From positions 31,581,792 through 31,645,791 of the forward strand of contig NC_072892.1 in assembly GCF_027943255.1 (NCBI RefSeq): 64,000 nucleotides of DNA. Direction: 5' to 3'. The notes beneath the pieces were generated by a model. That model was not told where the DNA came from and did no database searches. It was given only the letters and a program-made list of their open reading frames with translations. This DNA comes from Anastrepha obliqua. Taxonomy: Eukaryota; Arthropoda; Insecta; Diptera; Tephritidae. Shown here piece by piece: positions 1 to 10,140 of this stretch (position 1 is the stretch's first letter; every line of letters starts with the position of its first letter). The translations under genes and the position numbers were made by a program.

Positions 1-932
1 AAGTCCAAAATAAAAAAAAATGGTTTGTATACATATATTTCCTATAAATAATAATAATAATAATAAACAAGACTGGCGTCATAAAACTGTTTTTGATGAG
101 CTTGATGATATTCGGTCTAGTGGAAGAGAAGTTATTCATCTAAGGTGTCAGTATGTTTGTGTCATCGGTACAAAAATGAGTTTCGAACAAAGAGTTAATA
201 TCAAATTTTGTTTTAAAATCGGTAAAACGTTCACCCAAACATTTGAGTTTTGTGGCGATGATTGTCTATCTAGTGACAGAGTTCATAAGTGGTTTACACG
301 TTTCAGAGATGATTGTGAGGATATAAATGACAATGAAATACGGGCCGCCCAAAATCAGTAGTCACCGAAAACTCCATCGAAATTGTTCGTAAGTTTACCA
401 AAAATGAATCGAAACCATCGTTGAAGTTCATGGAATCGGAGTTGAATATCTCCAAAACATCGAATTATTGCATTTTGACTGATCATTTGGGCTTACGAAA
501 CGTCTGCGGTCGTTTCATTCCGCACAACTTAACTGAGGACGAAAAATTGCTCAGAATTCAACATTCGAAAGGATTCATCAAAGAGGTGAGAAAAGACGAG
601 AACTTCCTTTACAGCATTGTAACTGGTGATGAAACGTGGTGTTTCCAACATGAACCTGAAACTAAGCGTCAAAGTGCTGAAGGAAAGGCTCCAGACGAGC
701 CACCACCCAAGAAATTCGTTTGAAGAAGTCAGAAATCAAGTCGATGCTCATTTGTATTTAGAATTCCAAAGGAATTGTCCAGAAGGAGTTCGTGCCAACG
801 GGCCAAACCGTCACTGCAGTTTTGCCCATCCAAAAGATTTGTACCCACATCCTGAGGGATATTCCGGTCAATGACCAGAAACACTCTTTCGGAAGGCTTT
901 TAGATCGCGCAGAACAGTGCATCTAGGACAGA
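1..932 (+). mobile_element. mariner (DD34D) element, degenerate, cut by window start
   Basis: The first bases match the 5' end of the short mariner at 56500-57191 (same AAGTCCAAAATAAA terminal sequence), so this is another copy whose outermost bases lie before the window. The transposase reads from about 175 (MSFEQRVNIKFCF, helix-turn-helix region) through 421-723, where the first catalytic aspartate sits in VTGDETWCF at about 620-650. At least two frameshifts and an AT-rich insertion near 20-70 break the frame. Homology to the related copy ends near 932, inside the last transposase codons, where a retroposon tail takes over. The second and third catalytic aspartates are not readable. Dead copy. 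Confidence 0.8.
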
Positions 933-1256
933 TGCACAGACTTTGTGCGTTCTTACAAGATAGGCATTGCTAGCAACGACAAATGCAAGAAGTGCAAAGA
1001 AGATTTAGAAGAAACTTTAGAGCACCTTCTACGTTATGAAAAACGAGCTCGAAGTACCTGGAAGCCCCACAGTTTGAGGCTCTGGAGGATATCTCAAAAA
1101 TGGATCTTTCAGCGCTGCTTAGATTTGCTAAAAGCTAAAAGCGTTGACATCCTACGTGATGTCTATTTTAAATCTTAGTAGTCAGTTTCCATCTAGTATC
1201 GGGAGGAACGAAAAAGTCTATGCGTGGCTAGCCGGGTTTAGCTAACCTAACCTATG
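933..1256 (+). mobile_element. 3' end of a non-LTR retrotransposon (zinc-binding tail)
   Basis: Frame 945-1178 reads IGIASNDKCKKCKEDLEETL followed by EHLL, the Cys-x2-Cys...His pattern found after the RNase H domain in R1/I-type elements. The fragment ends in GCTAACCTAACCTA at about 1241-1254, the same simple 3' terminal repeat as the element ending near 19295. It is 5'-truncated at a junction with the preceding mariner remnant. The next element begins at 1259, immediately beyond the tail. Confidence 0.65.
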
Positions 1257-1258
1257 TA

Positions 1259-2129
1259 AAGCGTTTTTCAATAGGTGCGCTTCAATTTTTTCCGATAGGG
1301 AGGGCGAACGACGCAATATTTTGTATTTTTCGCTTGTCATTTGTAAACTTCATTAGTATACATTTCATCATGGAACGCTACACACTTGAGCAACGATTTC
1401 AAATCGTGCAAATTTTTTATGAAAATAATCGTTCTGTTGCTGCTACTTTAAGAGCAGATTTTCCAAAAAATCATCTTCAGTGATGAAGCTCACTTTTGGC
1501 TCAATGGCTTTGTCAACAAGCAAAATATGCGTTACTGGGCAGAAAGCAATCCACACGTGATTCATGAGGCACCGTTGCATCCCGAAAAAATCACTGTTTG
1601 GTGCGGTTTACATGCCGGCGGCGTAATTGGCCCATATTTTTTCGTTGACGAGAACGATCGCCACGTTACTGTGAATGGAAATCGATACCGCGACATGATA
1701 AACGATTATTTTTGGCCGCAATTGAATGGTATGGACTTAGACGACATGTGGTTTCAACAGGACGGGGCCACAAGCCACACAGCACACGCTACAATTGATT
1801 TGTTGAAGAGTAAGTTCGATGAGCGCATTATTTCCAGAAATGGACCGGTCGAATGGCCGCCGCGCTCGTGTGATTTGACGCCTCTAGACTATTTTCTTTG
1901 GGGTTATGTGAAGTCATTGGTCTACAGTAACAAGCCGGCGACGATTTGTGAGCTCAGAGCCAATATTGAACGCGAAATTGCTGGAATTTCGGCTGATTTA
2001 TGCAAAAGAGTGGTCGAAAATTGGGTTCAACGATTGGACTTCGTAAAACGTGCACGCGGTGGTCAAAAAAATCAAACCGTTTGTGTTTTATTAAAAAAAA
2101 AGTTGAAGCGCTCTTACTGAAAAACGGTT
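1259..2129 (+). mobile_element. rosa-type (WFQQDGA) Tc1/mariner element, internally deleted
   Basis: Terminal inverted repeats of about 28 bp (left AAGCGTTTTTCAATAGGTGC, right end the inverted AACCGTTTTTCAGTAAGAGC) are flanked by TA at 1257-1258 and 2130-2131. The transposase starts at ATG 1370 (MERYTLEQRF). An internal deletion with frameshift near 1455 fuses the N-terminal helix-turn-helix to the catalytic part beginning KIIFSDEAHF. The frame is then open to 2120, with WFQQDGATSHTA and WPPRSCDLTPLDYFLWG. D-to-D spacing is 36 or 41 residues depending on which aspartate of CDLTPLD is catalytic; the latter fits the rosa/DD41D group. The C-terminus is frameshifted near 2060, so the GGHL...F motif seen in sister copies is lost. 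Confidence 0.85.
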
Positions 2130-2131
2130 TA

Positions 2132-3330
2132 CGTACATATACAGTGCTGGGCACAACTGAATGCGTGTTGATTATTTTCTTTTTTTTATATTTAAACAAC
2201 TTTTCAAATTCATATTTCTTTCTGATTTTAATTAAAAAATATTGCTCATTTGGAATTTAAATAAAATTTTTGTTTTTTTTGTATTTTCAGTCTGAAATTT
2301 TAGAAAATATTCGGCTATGCATTGATATGGCCCATACGATTTTAGTAAAATAAGTCAAAATTTTAGTGGCTTAGATATTTAATACTTTTTTCTAACCACA
2401 CTTTGCAAATTCTTCATATAAAGCCGATGTTTTTATAGAAGAAAATGCTCAAGATTATTCAAGAAAATTAAATGAATTAATAGCAGTTTTTATAGACTTC
2501 ACTTTATATATTAAAAAACCCGCTAGAGTTGCCACCACAAAAAAATTTCGTTTTTAATTCATCGAGGTTTTTAAACAGTGCAAATTTGCAAAATTCAATG
2601 GGCTACAAAACCGCATACTTTTTTCATACAAATTGTTTTGAAAATTTACATTAAAAAGTTCAAAATTAAGATTTTTTTTACTTCCTTCAGGAATGCACAA
2701 TATTTTTTAAATAAAATAACAAATAAATTTTAACTAGAAAAGCAAATCATTACGCACTCTGGTACGTTTGCCACTCTACGTATTTATAAATATTAGAAAC
2801 GGGTGAATTATGACCGATAATTGCTGTTTGCATTTTTCGCATTTGGTAAGCAAACTTTCTAACTCAAAACATTTTAGTTGGCTAAGAAGAAATACTAAAT
2901 GTTGATAAGCTGAGATGTATAAAACTTGCGCGCCAACTGGTGAAGGGCTGCTGCCTCACTTCCCAAAAACACACATCGCAAGTGCCAGTTGTCGAAATGA
3001 AACTCGTAATAAGCGCATCGCCAGTAATTCGCAGCCAAACTTAGCCAATTAGACAATAGGTATTGTAGACATTCTACTCTTGGATATTAAGAAAAAGGCT
3101 CTCAATTATATTTTCTATTTACCTTTTTTCTCGCAGGAACTTCTCTATTTAAACATTTACTAAAGGATTACAATCTACAATTATTCTATTATTTTAGGCT
3201 AACTGCCTGAAAGTTTCAGATTAAGTTTGTGATATTCTTTTATATTTACAAATGGTTGAAAAAACATATACTCGTAGAACAAAAAATAAAAAATAATAAC
3301 AGATCACATAAATTATTACTATGTATGTCA
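2132..3330. other. AT-rich non-coding stretch, no gene recognised
   Basis: No supported coding region. It contains one copy of a dispersed motif (CAATGGGCTACAAAACCGCA at about 2598, see findings) and a promoter-like TATAAAAC with a short downstream ATG reading frame at about 2919-3025, annotated separately. By position it is probably intronic to the GPCR gene at 16132-16930. Confidence 0.5.
2917..3026 (+). promoter_or_regulatory. possible core promoter and tiny first exon
   Basis: GTATAAAAC at about 2917-2925 is a good TATA box. About 70 bp downstream an ATG (about 2997) opens MKLVISASP and then meets AGTAATTC, a possible but weak splice donor. Short MK-L-V-type first exons are common in insect secreted proteins. 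No second exon was found, so this is a weak pattern match only. Confidence 0.2.
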
Positions 3331-5985
3331 AGCTAGGTAGGTAGGTGGGATGACTGTCGCAATGACACACTTAGACCCTTCGTAGGTCCATTGTGATACC
3401 ACTGGAAGTTATCCTTACCTTATGGGTTCCTTTTCAAACCCTCCGGTAGCTTTAATAAACGAGCAAAGCTTCGTTAGTTTAAGATGCACTATGTCCGCTT
3501 GATCAGTTAAAAATGCCATGTCAAGAGTGCGAAGCCTCCTTGTCGCTAAGCTTTCACACTCACATAAAAGGTATCTGTCTGTTTCCTCTTCTTCTGTATT
3601 AAGACAGCTTCTACAGGAATCGAAGTACGGGAGTCCTAACCTAGCATGGCTGCCTATCAGACAATGACCAGTTAATACCCCTATCATGTTTCTTATAGTT
3701 TCTCTGTTAAATCTTAACAAGCTTTTTGATCGTCTGCTGTTCAATTTCGGCCATGTCTGCCTGCGTAATTCGCATGTTGAGAGGTTTTGCCAACTTGTGT
3801 TTACCTTATTGATGGTTTTCATATCTATCAGTAGTTTGCAAGTGGCTACAGGCATAGGTATCAGCCTCTTATCCGGTTGGAGATCTGGCGTTGTACCGGT
3901 TCGAGCAAGTTCATCTGCCTTGCAGTTCCCTGCTATATTCCTGTGGTCTGGCACATAAATAAGGTGTACTTTGTTTCAGATCAGTCCATAAATTCGTGCG
4001 TTTTTTTAAGGTGGTTTTAAAATTAATAAAAAAGATGTTTAAAGTATTTATTAATCAATAATATATTTTTCTTCATTATTTACGACGTTTAGGCAAATTT
4101 TTAATTCCCTGCTCAAAAAATTGTTTGTCCTTCGAGCCAAAATACGCTTCGATATCCCTTTGTATAGCTTCTTTTGAGGAGTAGTTCTTGTTACTCATGT
4201 GAGATTGAAGTCCATTGAAAAGGTGATATGAGGTATCAGGTCTTGCGTTGTCGTGGTGAAACAAAACTTTGCGTCGATTCACTAAAGACGCTCGCTTTTT
4301 GTTAAGTGCCTCATTCAGGTTTGATAGCTGATGGGAATAATAATCAGCAGTTATCGTCTGATTTGGTTCCAGAAGTTCATAATAAACAATACCGGCCATA
4401 TCCCACCAAATGGACAGGAGAATCCTCTTGGAGTGAAGGCCATCTCTAGGGGTCGGTTCTGGTGTTTCATTTTCATCTAACCATTGGCGTTTGCGAACAG
4501 GATTATTGTAAAGGGCCCATTTTTCATCACCAGTAACGATACGGTTCAAAGAACTTTCATTTTCAAGCCGTTGTAGCAGCTGAGAACACACATTCACTCT
4601 CTGCTGAAGGTTGGCGACGGAAAGTCTATGCGGAACCCATTTTCCCAGCTTTTAAACCTTTCCCAACTGAACCAGATGCCTGTGAACTGTTCCATGCGAT
4701 GAATTTAACCTCTGAGCTATAATATCGACTGTCAACTTTGGCTCAGCTTCCACGAGTTCGAGCAAGGCGTCGGAGTTAAAGACCTTAGGACGACCAGCGC
4801 GCGGGGCATCCTCCAGGTCGCAGTTACCACTTCGGAATATTGAAAACCACTTTGGCGCAGTCCTTACACTCACGGTATCCTCTACGTGAACAGTGTTTAT
4901 TTCTGCAGCAACAGTTCTAGCATTTTCACCACTTTTTAAAAAAAAGTACAAAAAATGCCTCTTATACGCGTTCGAGGACTCCATTTTATTTTTTAACAAC
5001 ACGTGCTTCTATCTGCGATTAAAATCACTTGTTAAATGCACAATATATTAAAGAAAGTATAAATAGTTCCGTTATATTCCGCGAATAATTTTTTGTATGC
5101 AAAAATCGGACAAAAGTGAAATTATGGGTAAAATACGCACGAACTTATGGGCAGACCTGAAAGTATTTAGATACGTCATTTAGAAGTTTAAAACATTCTA
5201 TGACTGTTTTTGTCGAGTGTATTTTAGATTCTAGCGCTTTTATTGCTGCTTGACTCTTGAAGTATATGAAGACTTCATTTGTGGATAATACTCTCGTTTT
5301 TATTACCGTAAGTCCCTCTTTTATGGCAGTGACTTCCGCCTGAAATACTCTGCAATGATCAGGTAGGCGAAATGATTGGCCAACTCCGAGTTTATCGGAG
5401 TAAGCCACTCCACCTACTATGTTGTCTAATTTTGAGCCATCTGTGCAGATGTTTATATCATTTTCCTTTAACAATAAACCCGTTAGCCTGTCTTCTTTGG
5501 AAGGAAATACTGTGACGAAGGATTTGTTTAAGTTGATATCCTTGGCCTTACAGAAATCCATTGTACCAGGAATGTAGGAGAATTTTTCAAAATTGAAGAG
5601 TGTCATCTCTGGTTCGTTCTGGGTAGACCGATTTTTCTTAATCTGAGAGCTGCCTTGGCAGCTGTTTTCTTACCGAATTACTCTATTGGTAATAGGTTAG
5701 GCATAATACTTAGTGTCTCTGTGGGTATAGTCCTGAGGGCCCCGCACATGCAAAGACAGGCCATTCTTTGTACATGCACCATGGTTTGTTTACTATATAA
5801 CTTTTCTAAAGCCGACCACCATACTAGTACCCCGTGTGTTAGGATTGGTCTTACAATTGCTGTGTAAAGACAATATAACAGTTTTTTATTCTTAAGATTG
5901 TCTAAAAACAAAAGTATGAACACAGACAAGGGCTCAGAAGTAAAAGTATTAAGAGGCTGCATATTGAACATTAGTGAGATATCCT
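3331..5985 (-). mobile_element. R1/I-like non-LTR retrotransposon, 5'-truncated and split by a mariner
   Basis: Read on the minus strand. 5971-5640 is the thumb of a reverse transcriptase (YCLYTAIVRPILTHGVLVWW). 5606-5160 holds the start of RNase H (NICTDGSKLDNIVGGVAYSD, then QAEVTAIKEGL). The mariner at 3977-5159 interrupts it. 3976-3415 resumes with the last RNase H motif (YVPDHRNIAGNCKADELART), then LTGHCLIGSH and a Cys/His zinc-binding tail. The 3' end near 3331 is CCTACCTACCTAGC on the minus strand. A frameshift lies near 5620-5670. The reverse transcriptase catalytic region is missing, so this is a dead 5'-truncated copy. Confidence 0.8.
3977..5159 (-). mobile_element. mariner (DD34D) inserted in a retrotransposon
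   Basis: Imperfect inverted ends (CAGATCAGTCCATAAATTCG on the left, inverted CAGGTCTGCCCATAAGTTCG on the right) delimit about 1.18 kb. The transposase runs on the minus strand from MESSNAYKRHFLYFF (about 4984) to 4076. Residues VTGDEKWALY carry the first aspartate and HHDNARPD the second. The segment that should hold the third aspartate (SPDLAPSD) is deleted, so the enzyme is catalytically dead. A TAA stop at 4652-4654 lies in a short duplication (LGKV stop KLGKW); otherwise both halves are in one frame. The target duplication is unclear; both sides have TACTTT-like sequence. Confidence 0.85.
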
Positions 5986-6347
5986 TCCATTTTTCCCCCT
6001 AATGAGCGCCGAGCCGTACAGTCCACTCAGCAAGAATGCGTCACAGGCTTGACTTGGTAAAAAGAAAAAAAACAATACAAATACAAGCAAGACAAAATAC
6101 ATATCCACTCGGAGTGTATGTAGATATTACGGATGCAAATCTATTTCGAATTGAGTCATATAATTGTGTGAGTGTGTGGCGGCAAAAAATTAAATTTTTT
6201 AATAAAGAGACGTAGAAGTCTCTCAACTCTCAACTGAGTCGTTTTCATCGACACCTTGCGCGCCATAAGAAATCATCGATCTTGAGCACGCATCATCGAT
6301 TTTTAGTTTAGTTGAAATGCAGATTCGAGAATTACGGGTTACACACA
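5986..6347. other. non-coding spacer
   Basis: AT-rich sequence between the 5'-truncated retrotransposon and the inverted-repeat element. I see no coding or RNA gene signal. Confidence 0.5.
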
Positions 6348-7990
6348 TTCTGCTCTATGAACCAAATATAGTTTTTCGGAAAGGGGATAAAAAATAAAAA
6401 TACATGTGTATCGGCGATTTTCATGTACACGTCACAAACGAGCAATTCTTGTATGCACATCTGTATAGCCACACGATCTCAGGATTAGCTTAACGGATTT
6501 GAATGAAATTGGGCACACAGATAGTGTATCACATTTCTAGACTTTTCACCTAGGTGTTGCCACTGACAATGTTTCACAGGGTTGCCACCTGTTCGAAATT
6601 AAAAAAAAAAAAATTCCATGAGATATGCCGATGTGGGTATCAAAAGAAAGGTATTTCACTCCGCATTACAATAGAGATATAAAACCCCGAATTTTTTTAT
6701 TCGCCACTCCTCTGAAATATGAGGGCCAGGTTTTTTCCCCGATCTTCGTGCAATTTAAAAAAATCGTCATATGGAATACTGCTACGTCGATCACGACCGG
6801 CTGTTATTTTAAAATCAGCCGCCACTATATTCCACTGCTTAAAGCATGATGCAAAGAGTTCGGCTGTTCTCTTTGACAAATTTCCTTCTCGTACAAAGTC
6901 ATTGAAGTCGGCTTGCGTTACTAAATGCGGCACTGCAGTCCAAAGTTCACTGGGTGTTGGTACAAATTCCGATACTTCTGGTTTCCCGCATCTCGCATTC
7001 GATGCAAGAAATGTTGATAGCATTGTTGGTGCTACTGTTGGTTCTCCATCCCTTAATTCGGGAACACCATAAAAAATCTCCATTGAAGCCGCTATACGTT
7101 CTTCTGGTGAGTACAGAACCGCTGGAATAACCTATTCTACATTAGCGTAGCGAATTTTGTTGCGGCGAAAGTATTGGTACCCTTTAGTTTGAGTAAAAGT
7201 TACGCAAAAGTAGCACAGTTCACTGCAGTGCTCCGTACGTGGTAGCCAAATTGTTGGTACAGAGTACTTTATTGTTGACCTTCCATCAGTAAACTTACAT
7301 AAATTTCTATAGCAATAGTCGCACACGACTTCCGGAGTATACCACAAGTAAGGAACATAAGCAGTCTTGAATATTTTCTGAAACGAATTAACCACTGTTT
7401 TCGTAATATTTTTAAATTTTTTACTTGGTGCGAATAAGCCACAAACGTAACAAAAGTTATTTCGAGTCGGGCACTGCATTTTTCGTAAGATGAAATATAC
7501 AGAAAGACGTTTTCGCGCAACAGAACTTAAAACAATTGTCAAAGTATATGTCTCCTAGTAGCGCAACTGTCAGATGATCGGAACTTCCGGAACTGTAACA
7601 AACACACAAACGGCACAGAGTGTGTTGTATGAAACAATAAATTAAAGGCTAATAAGTTGTTTAAATTAGAGTCCCTTCAAGTTATGCCGAAAATTTAGAA
7701 AAAAAATTTTTTTTTAGAAAAAAAAATTCAAGAAAATCTGAGAATTGATAAATTTTTTTTTTTGAATTTTACATAATAAAAACATTTCCACGAGTCTGCC
7801 TGCAGAAATTCAGCGCGATTGGAACACGGAAAAAGGGTTAAAAATGTATCCAAAGTTTTTCACACAGGCGGACTACGAGCTCTATATTTTATATATAAAA
7901 AAAAAATTCTGACGTGCACATGAAACGATACACGTTATTTTGATTTTTTCTCCCCTTTCCGAAAAAGTATATTTGGTTCATAGGACAGAA
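6348..7990 (-). mobile_element. inverted-repeat element carrying a cysteine-cluster gene
   Basis: About 95 bp at 6348-6440 recurs inverted at 7895-7990. Both arms contain CTATGAACCAAATATA, TTTTTCGGAAAGGGG and a GTGTATCG...CACGTCA block in the same order. They enclose one minus-strand gene (6697-7479). This layout is that of a DNA transposon or a non-autonomous derivative, about 1.64 kb long. I could not identify a target-site duplication. No transposase of a recognised superfamily is present. The right part (7680-7760) is A/T-homopolymer rich. Confidence 0.6.
6697..7479 (-). pseudogene. cysteine-cluster protein of unknown function, one in-frame stop
   Basis: I do not know its function. Starting at MQCPTRNNFCYVCGLF, the protein has three CxxC pairs in its first ~100 residues (CYVCG; VVCDYCYRNL; LCYFC), which suggests a metal-binding module. 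From memory, this arrangement and the later segment NLSKRTAELFASCFKQWNIV with FFKLHED resemble an unclassified multi-copy arthropod family in which a P-x2-W...H...CYFC motif precedes a leucine/tryptophan-rich domain. That match is recall, not a search. One TAG at 7132-7134 interrupts the frame; the next 16 codons and the 6697-7083 part are in phase. The C-terminus stops early after LIFQRSGE. An upstream in-frame extension to 7542 exists, but the CYVCG module close to MQC makes 7479 the better start. Confidence 0.55.
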
Positions 7991-8454
7991 AAAAAGTTCG
8001 TTTTTATAACGCAGTGTTATTAATGTATTTATGAGAAGTAGCATTGATAGCGGATTTAGAATCAGCGAGCTGCAGATTTAAGTGTTTCGTATAAGAGAGT
8101 TTGTAGCGATGACGATTATGTATTCGAGCCTCTTCGTATTATGCTAGAAATAAGTTAAATTACTTTGTCGCCAAAATTATCAATTAACGAGTTTCTCGTT
8201 GCATTTAAAAGTGAATTTAAATGTGAAACAATTGACGTCGTATCCGAAATTGCCTTAAGGAAATGCCTTGCCTTCAAATTGCCTTCAATCAAGCTTGTTG
8301 GCTTCTGATTCAAAAATTCCATTTTGACAGAAAATCTTTTTTCGAAATTCATTGATATAAAATTATTGTAATAAATGTAGTTTAACCAAAATTATGCACT
8401 TAAGAAAGGTTAGCTCACATTTTTTAGGTATAAAAATAAATAATAAATAAATAC
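7991..8454. other. non-coding spacer
   Basis: No supported gene. A 65-codon minus-strand frame at 8155-8352 has no recognisable feature. Confidence 0.4.
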
Positions 8455-8713
8455 TCAGCCTCGTATTTGTGGCGTGCGTTTTGATGTTATTCCGCTAATG
8501 GAGGACCCTACACTTTCATGCCACCTTCGAGCGGCAGATATTTTTTATGAGAAACTTTTTCTGGCCAGAAATACACTTGGAGGTTTGTCATTGCTTGCCG
8601 CGGGGCGACCGCTATTAGAAAAAACTGTTTCTATCATTTGGTGTTTCGTGCACGGGGATTCGAACTTACGCACTCCCGAATGGCAGCGACGCACCAACTC
8701 ATTCGGCTTGTTT
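8455..8713 (-). repeat. tRNA-derived SINE copy
   Basis: On the minus strand it starts with a tRNA-like head: GAGTTGGTGCGTCGCTGCC (A-box region) and AGTTCGAATCCCCGT (B box) near 8655-8710. The shared body follows: GCGGTCGCCCC...GGCAAGCAATGACAAACCTCC, then TATTTCTGGCC, and it ends with CGCACGCCACAAATA. Four other copies in the window share this body (12505, 15106, 37115, 60130). It directly abuts retrotransposon coding sequence at 8714. Non-coding; transcription would be by RNA polymerase III using the internal boxes. Confidence 0.75.
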
Positions 8714-10140
8714 GTTTGCTTACCAACGTTGATAAAATTGTTATTAAGTTCATCAAGGTCAACTTCACACTCGGGACTTTCTTTAACATGAATTTTAAAG
8801 TTTTTTAGGCTGCGCCACCGTTCTCTTGAGGGAAGTGATGGATGAAGTTTTAAGTATCTATTATAGGGTGGGCCATGGAAAATATGCTTTTTGAATCGGC
8901 TATAAAAAAAAACTAATGAATATTGTTTCAAACTTTTTTTTTTATTTTGAAGATTGAACATTGTCATTTATGAATGAAAAATAATATCGTTCAAATGACT
9001 GCCACGACTGGCTTTACAGTAGGCCATTCGATCAACTCAATTTTTAAGCACATTTTCGATTGTTTGGGTTCCAATTTCATGAATGGCAACTTCGATTTCG
9101 TGTTTTGAAGCATCAATCGTCTCTGGATGGTTCGCATAGCATTTGTCCTTAACGGCTCTCCACAAAACATAGTCCAACGGGCGGCGGCCAATTGATATCG
9201 CAATTTCGGCTGATTATTCGGTTTTCACAAACGGTAGCCAAAAGTTCAAGTGTAACTTTGGCAGTGTGACAAGTTGCACCGTCCTGTTGAAACCAAATGT
9301 CGTCCATGTTATCCTCTTCAATTTTTGGAAACAACTCGTTGAGCATGTCACGGTAACGCTCGCCATTTACTGTAACCGCGGCTCCTCGCTGATTTTCGAA
9401 AAAAAAAAATGGCCTGATGATGCCGCCAGACCAAAAGCCGCACCTAACAGTGGCTCGTTGTGGATGCATTTGCTTCTCTACAGTAACGTGTGGATTTCCT
9501 GAGCCCCAAATCCGACAATTTTGCTTATTGACGTAGCCACCGATGTGAAAATCTGAAAAGAAGAAGAATACTCACCACTTTGGAAATAGGTTTTCAATAT
9601 TTCCCAATTTTGTTCAAGCGTATAGCGTCCCATTTCTTAAATCTCAAACCTTTAAGTAAACTATGCACACATTTGACATGTCATTTGTGTTACCATTCTC
9701 AAAAAATTGGTGGTTTAAAAAGCAAACGCTATATGGCCCACCCTGTACAACGCTTCGTTTCCTTTATTATAGCAGTAGTTTCGTTTCGGATTTTCTTATA
9801 CCGGCGCCAAGAAGTATCCGTCTCCAGAAGTATTTTTCTCAATTTAGCATAAAATTTGTTGCGTTTTCTAATGGCAGATCAAACAAATTAAAACATTTAC
9901 ACAACAAAGTGGGTCATACACATTGAATACCGAGGACAATTTATGGTTGAGGGAGTCAAGTTTGTTAGCAACAGTACTAAGAAGCCAATATTCATTAAAA
10001 TTCATAAAACTCATATTTAAATACAGAGAATTAACATTCAACGATAGCACATCTCGACACTTGTAACTGACACCTGAATCTGGACGATTCATTACAACAT
10101 CTAAAGTACAAAATATTAAGTCGTGGTCGGTGACAACATC
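8714..10140 (-). mobile_element. Jockey-like non-LTR element, endonuclease and linker region, split
   Basis: Minus strand. 10140-9880 encodes the end of an AP-like endonuclease (VVTDHDLILCTLDV, the SDH-type motif, then YKCRDVLSLN). 9870-9750 encodes the basic linker (SWRRYKKIRNETTAIIKETK). The element at 8864-9745 interrupts it. 8863-8714 continues with YLKLHPSLPSRERWRSL and NNFINVGK, the region just before the reverse transcriptase. Removing the insertion and one TA rejoins the frame as ETKRC/NRYLKLHP. The SINE at 8713 interrupts or ends it. Homology of this linker region is inferred from Jockey/CR1-type proteins. Confidence 0.65.
8864..9745 (-). mobile_element. rosa-type element, CAGGGTGGGCC subfamily, deleted
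   Basis: Ends read TAGGGTGGGCCATG (left) and inverted CAGGGTGGGCCATA (right), flanked by TA at 8862-8863 and 9746-9747. The minus-strand transposase starts MGRYTLEQNWEILKTYF, then an internal deletion marked by a TTCTTCTTC run near 9555 jumps to the NKQNCRIWGSG region. 9469-9149 retains IWFQQDGATCHTAK. The third catalytic segment is damaged near 9180 (WPPPVGLC where sister copies read WPPRSCDL). Closest relative in the window is 42297-43021. Confidence 0.85.

Noticed and set aside
9550..9575. A 23-bp GTGAGT...TTTTCAG intron in the rosa-type element
   Set aside because: Too short to splice; the sequence is better explained by a deletion junction at a TTCTTCTTC run.
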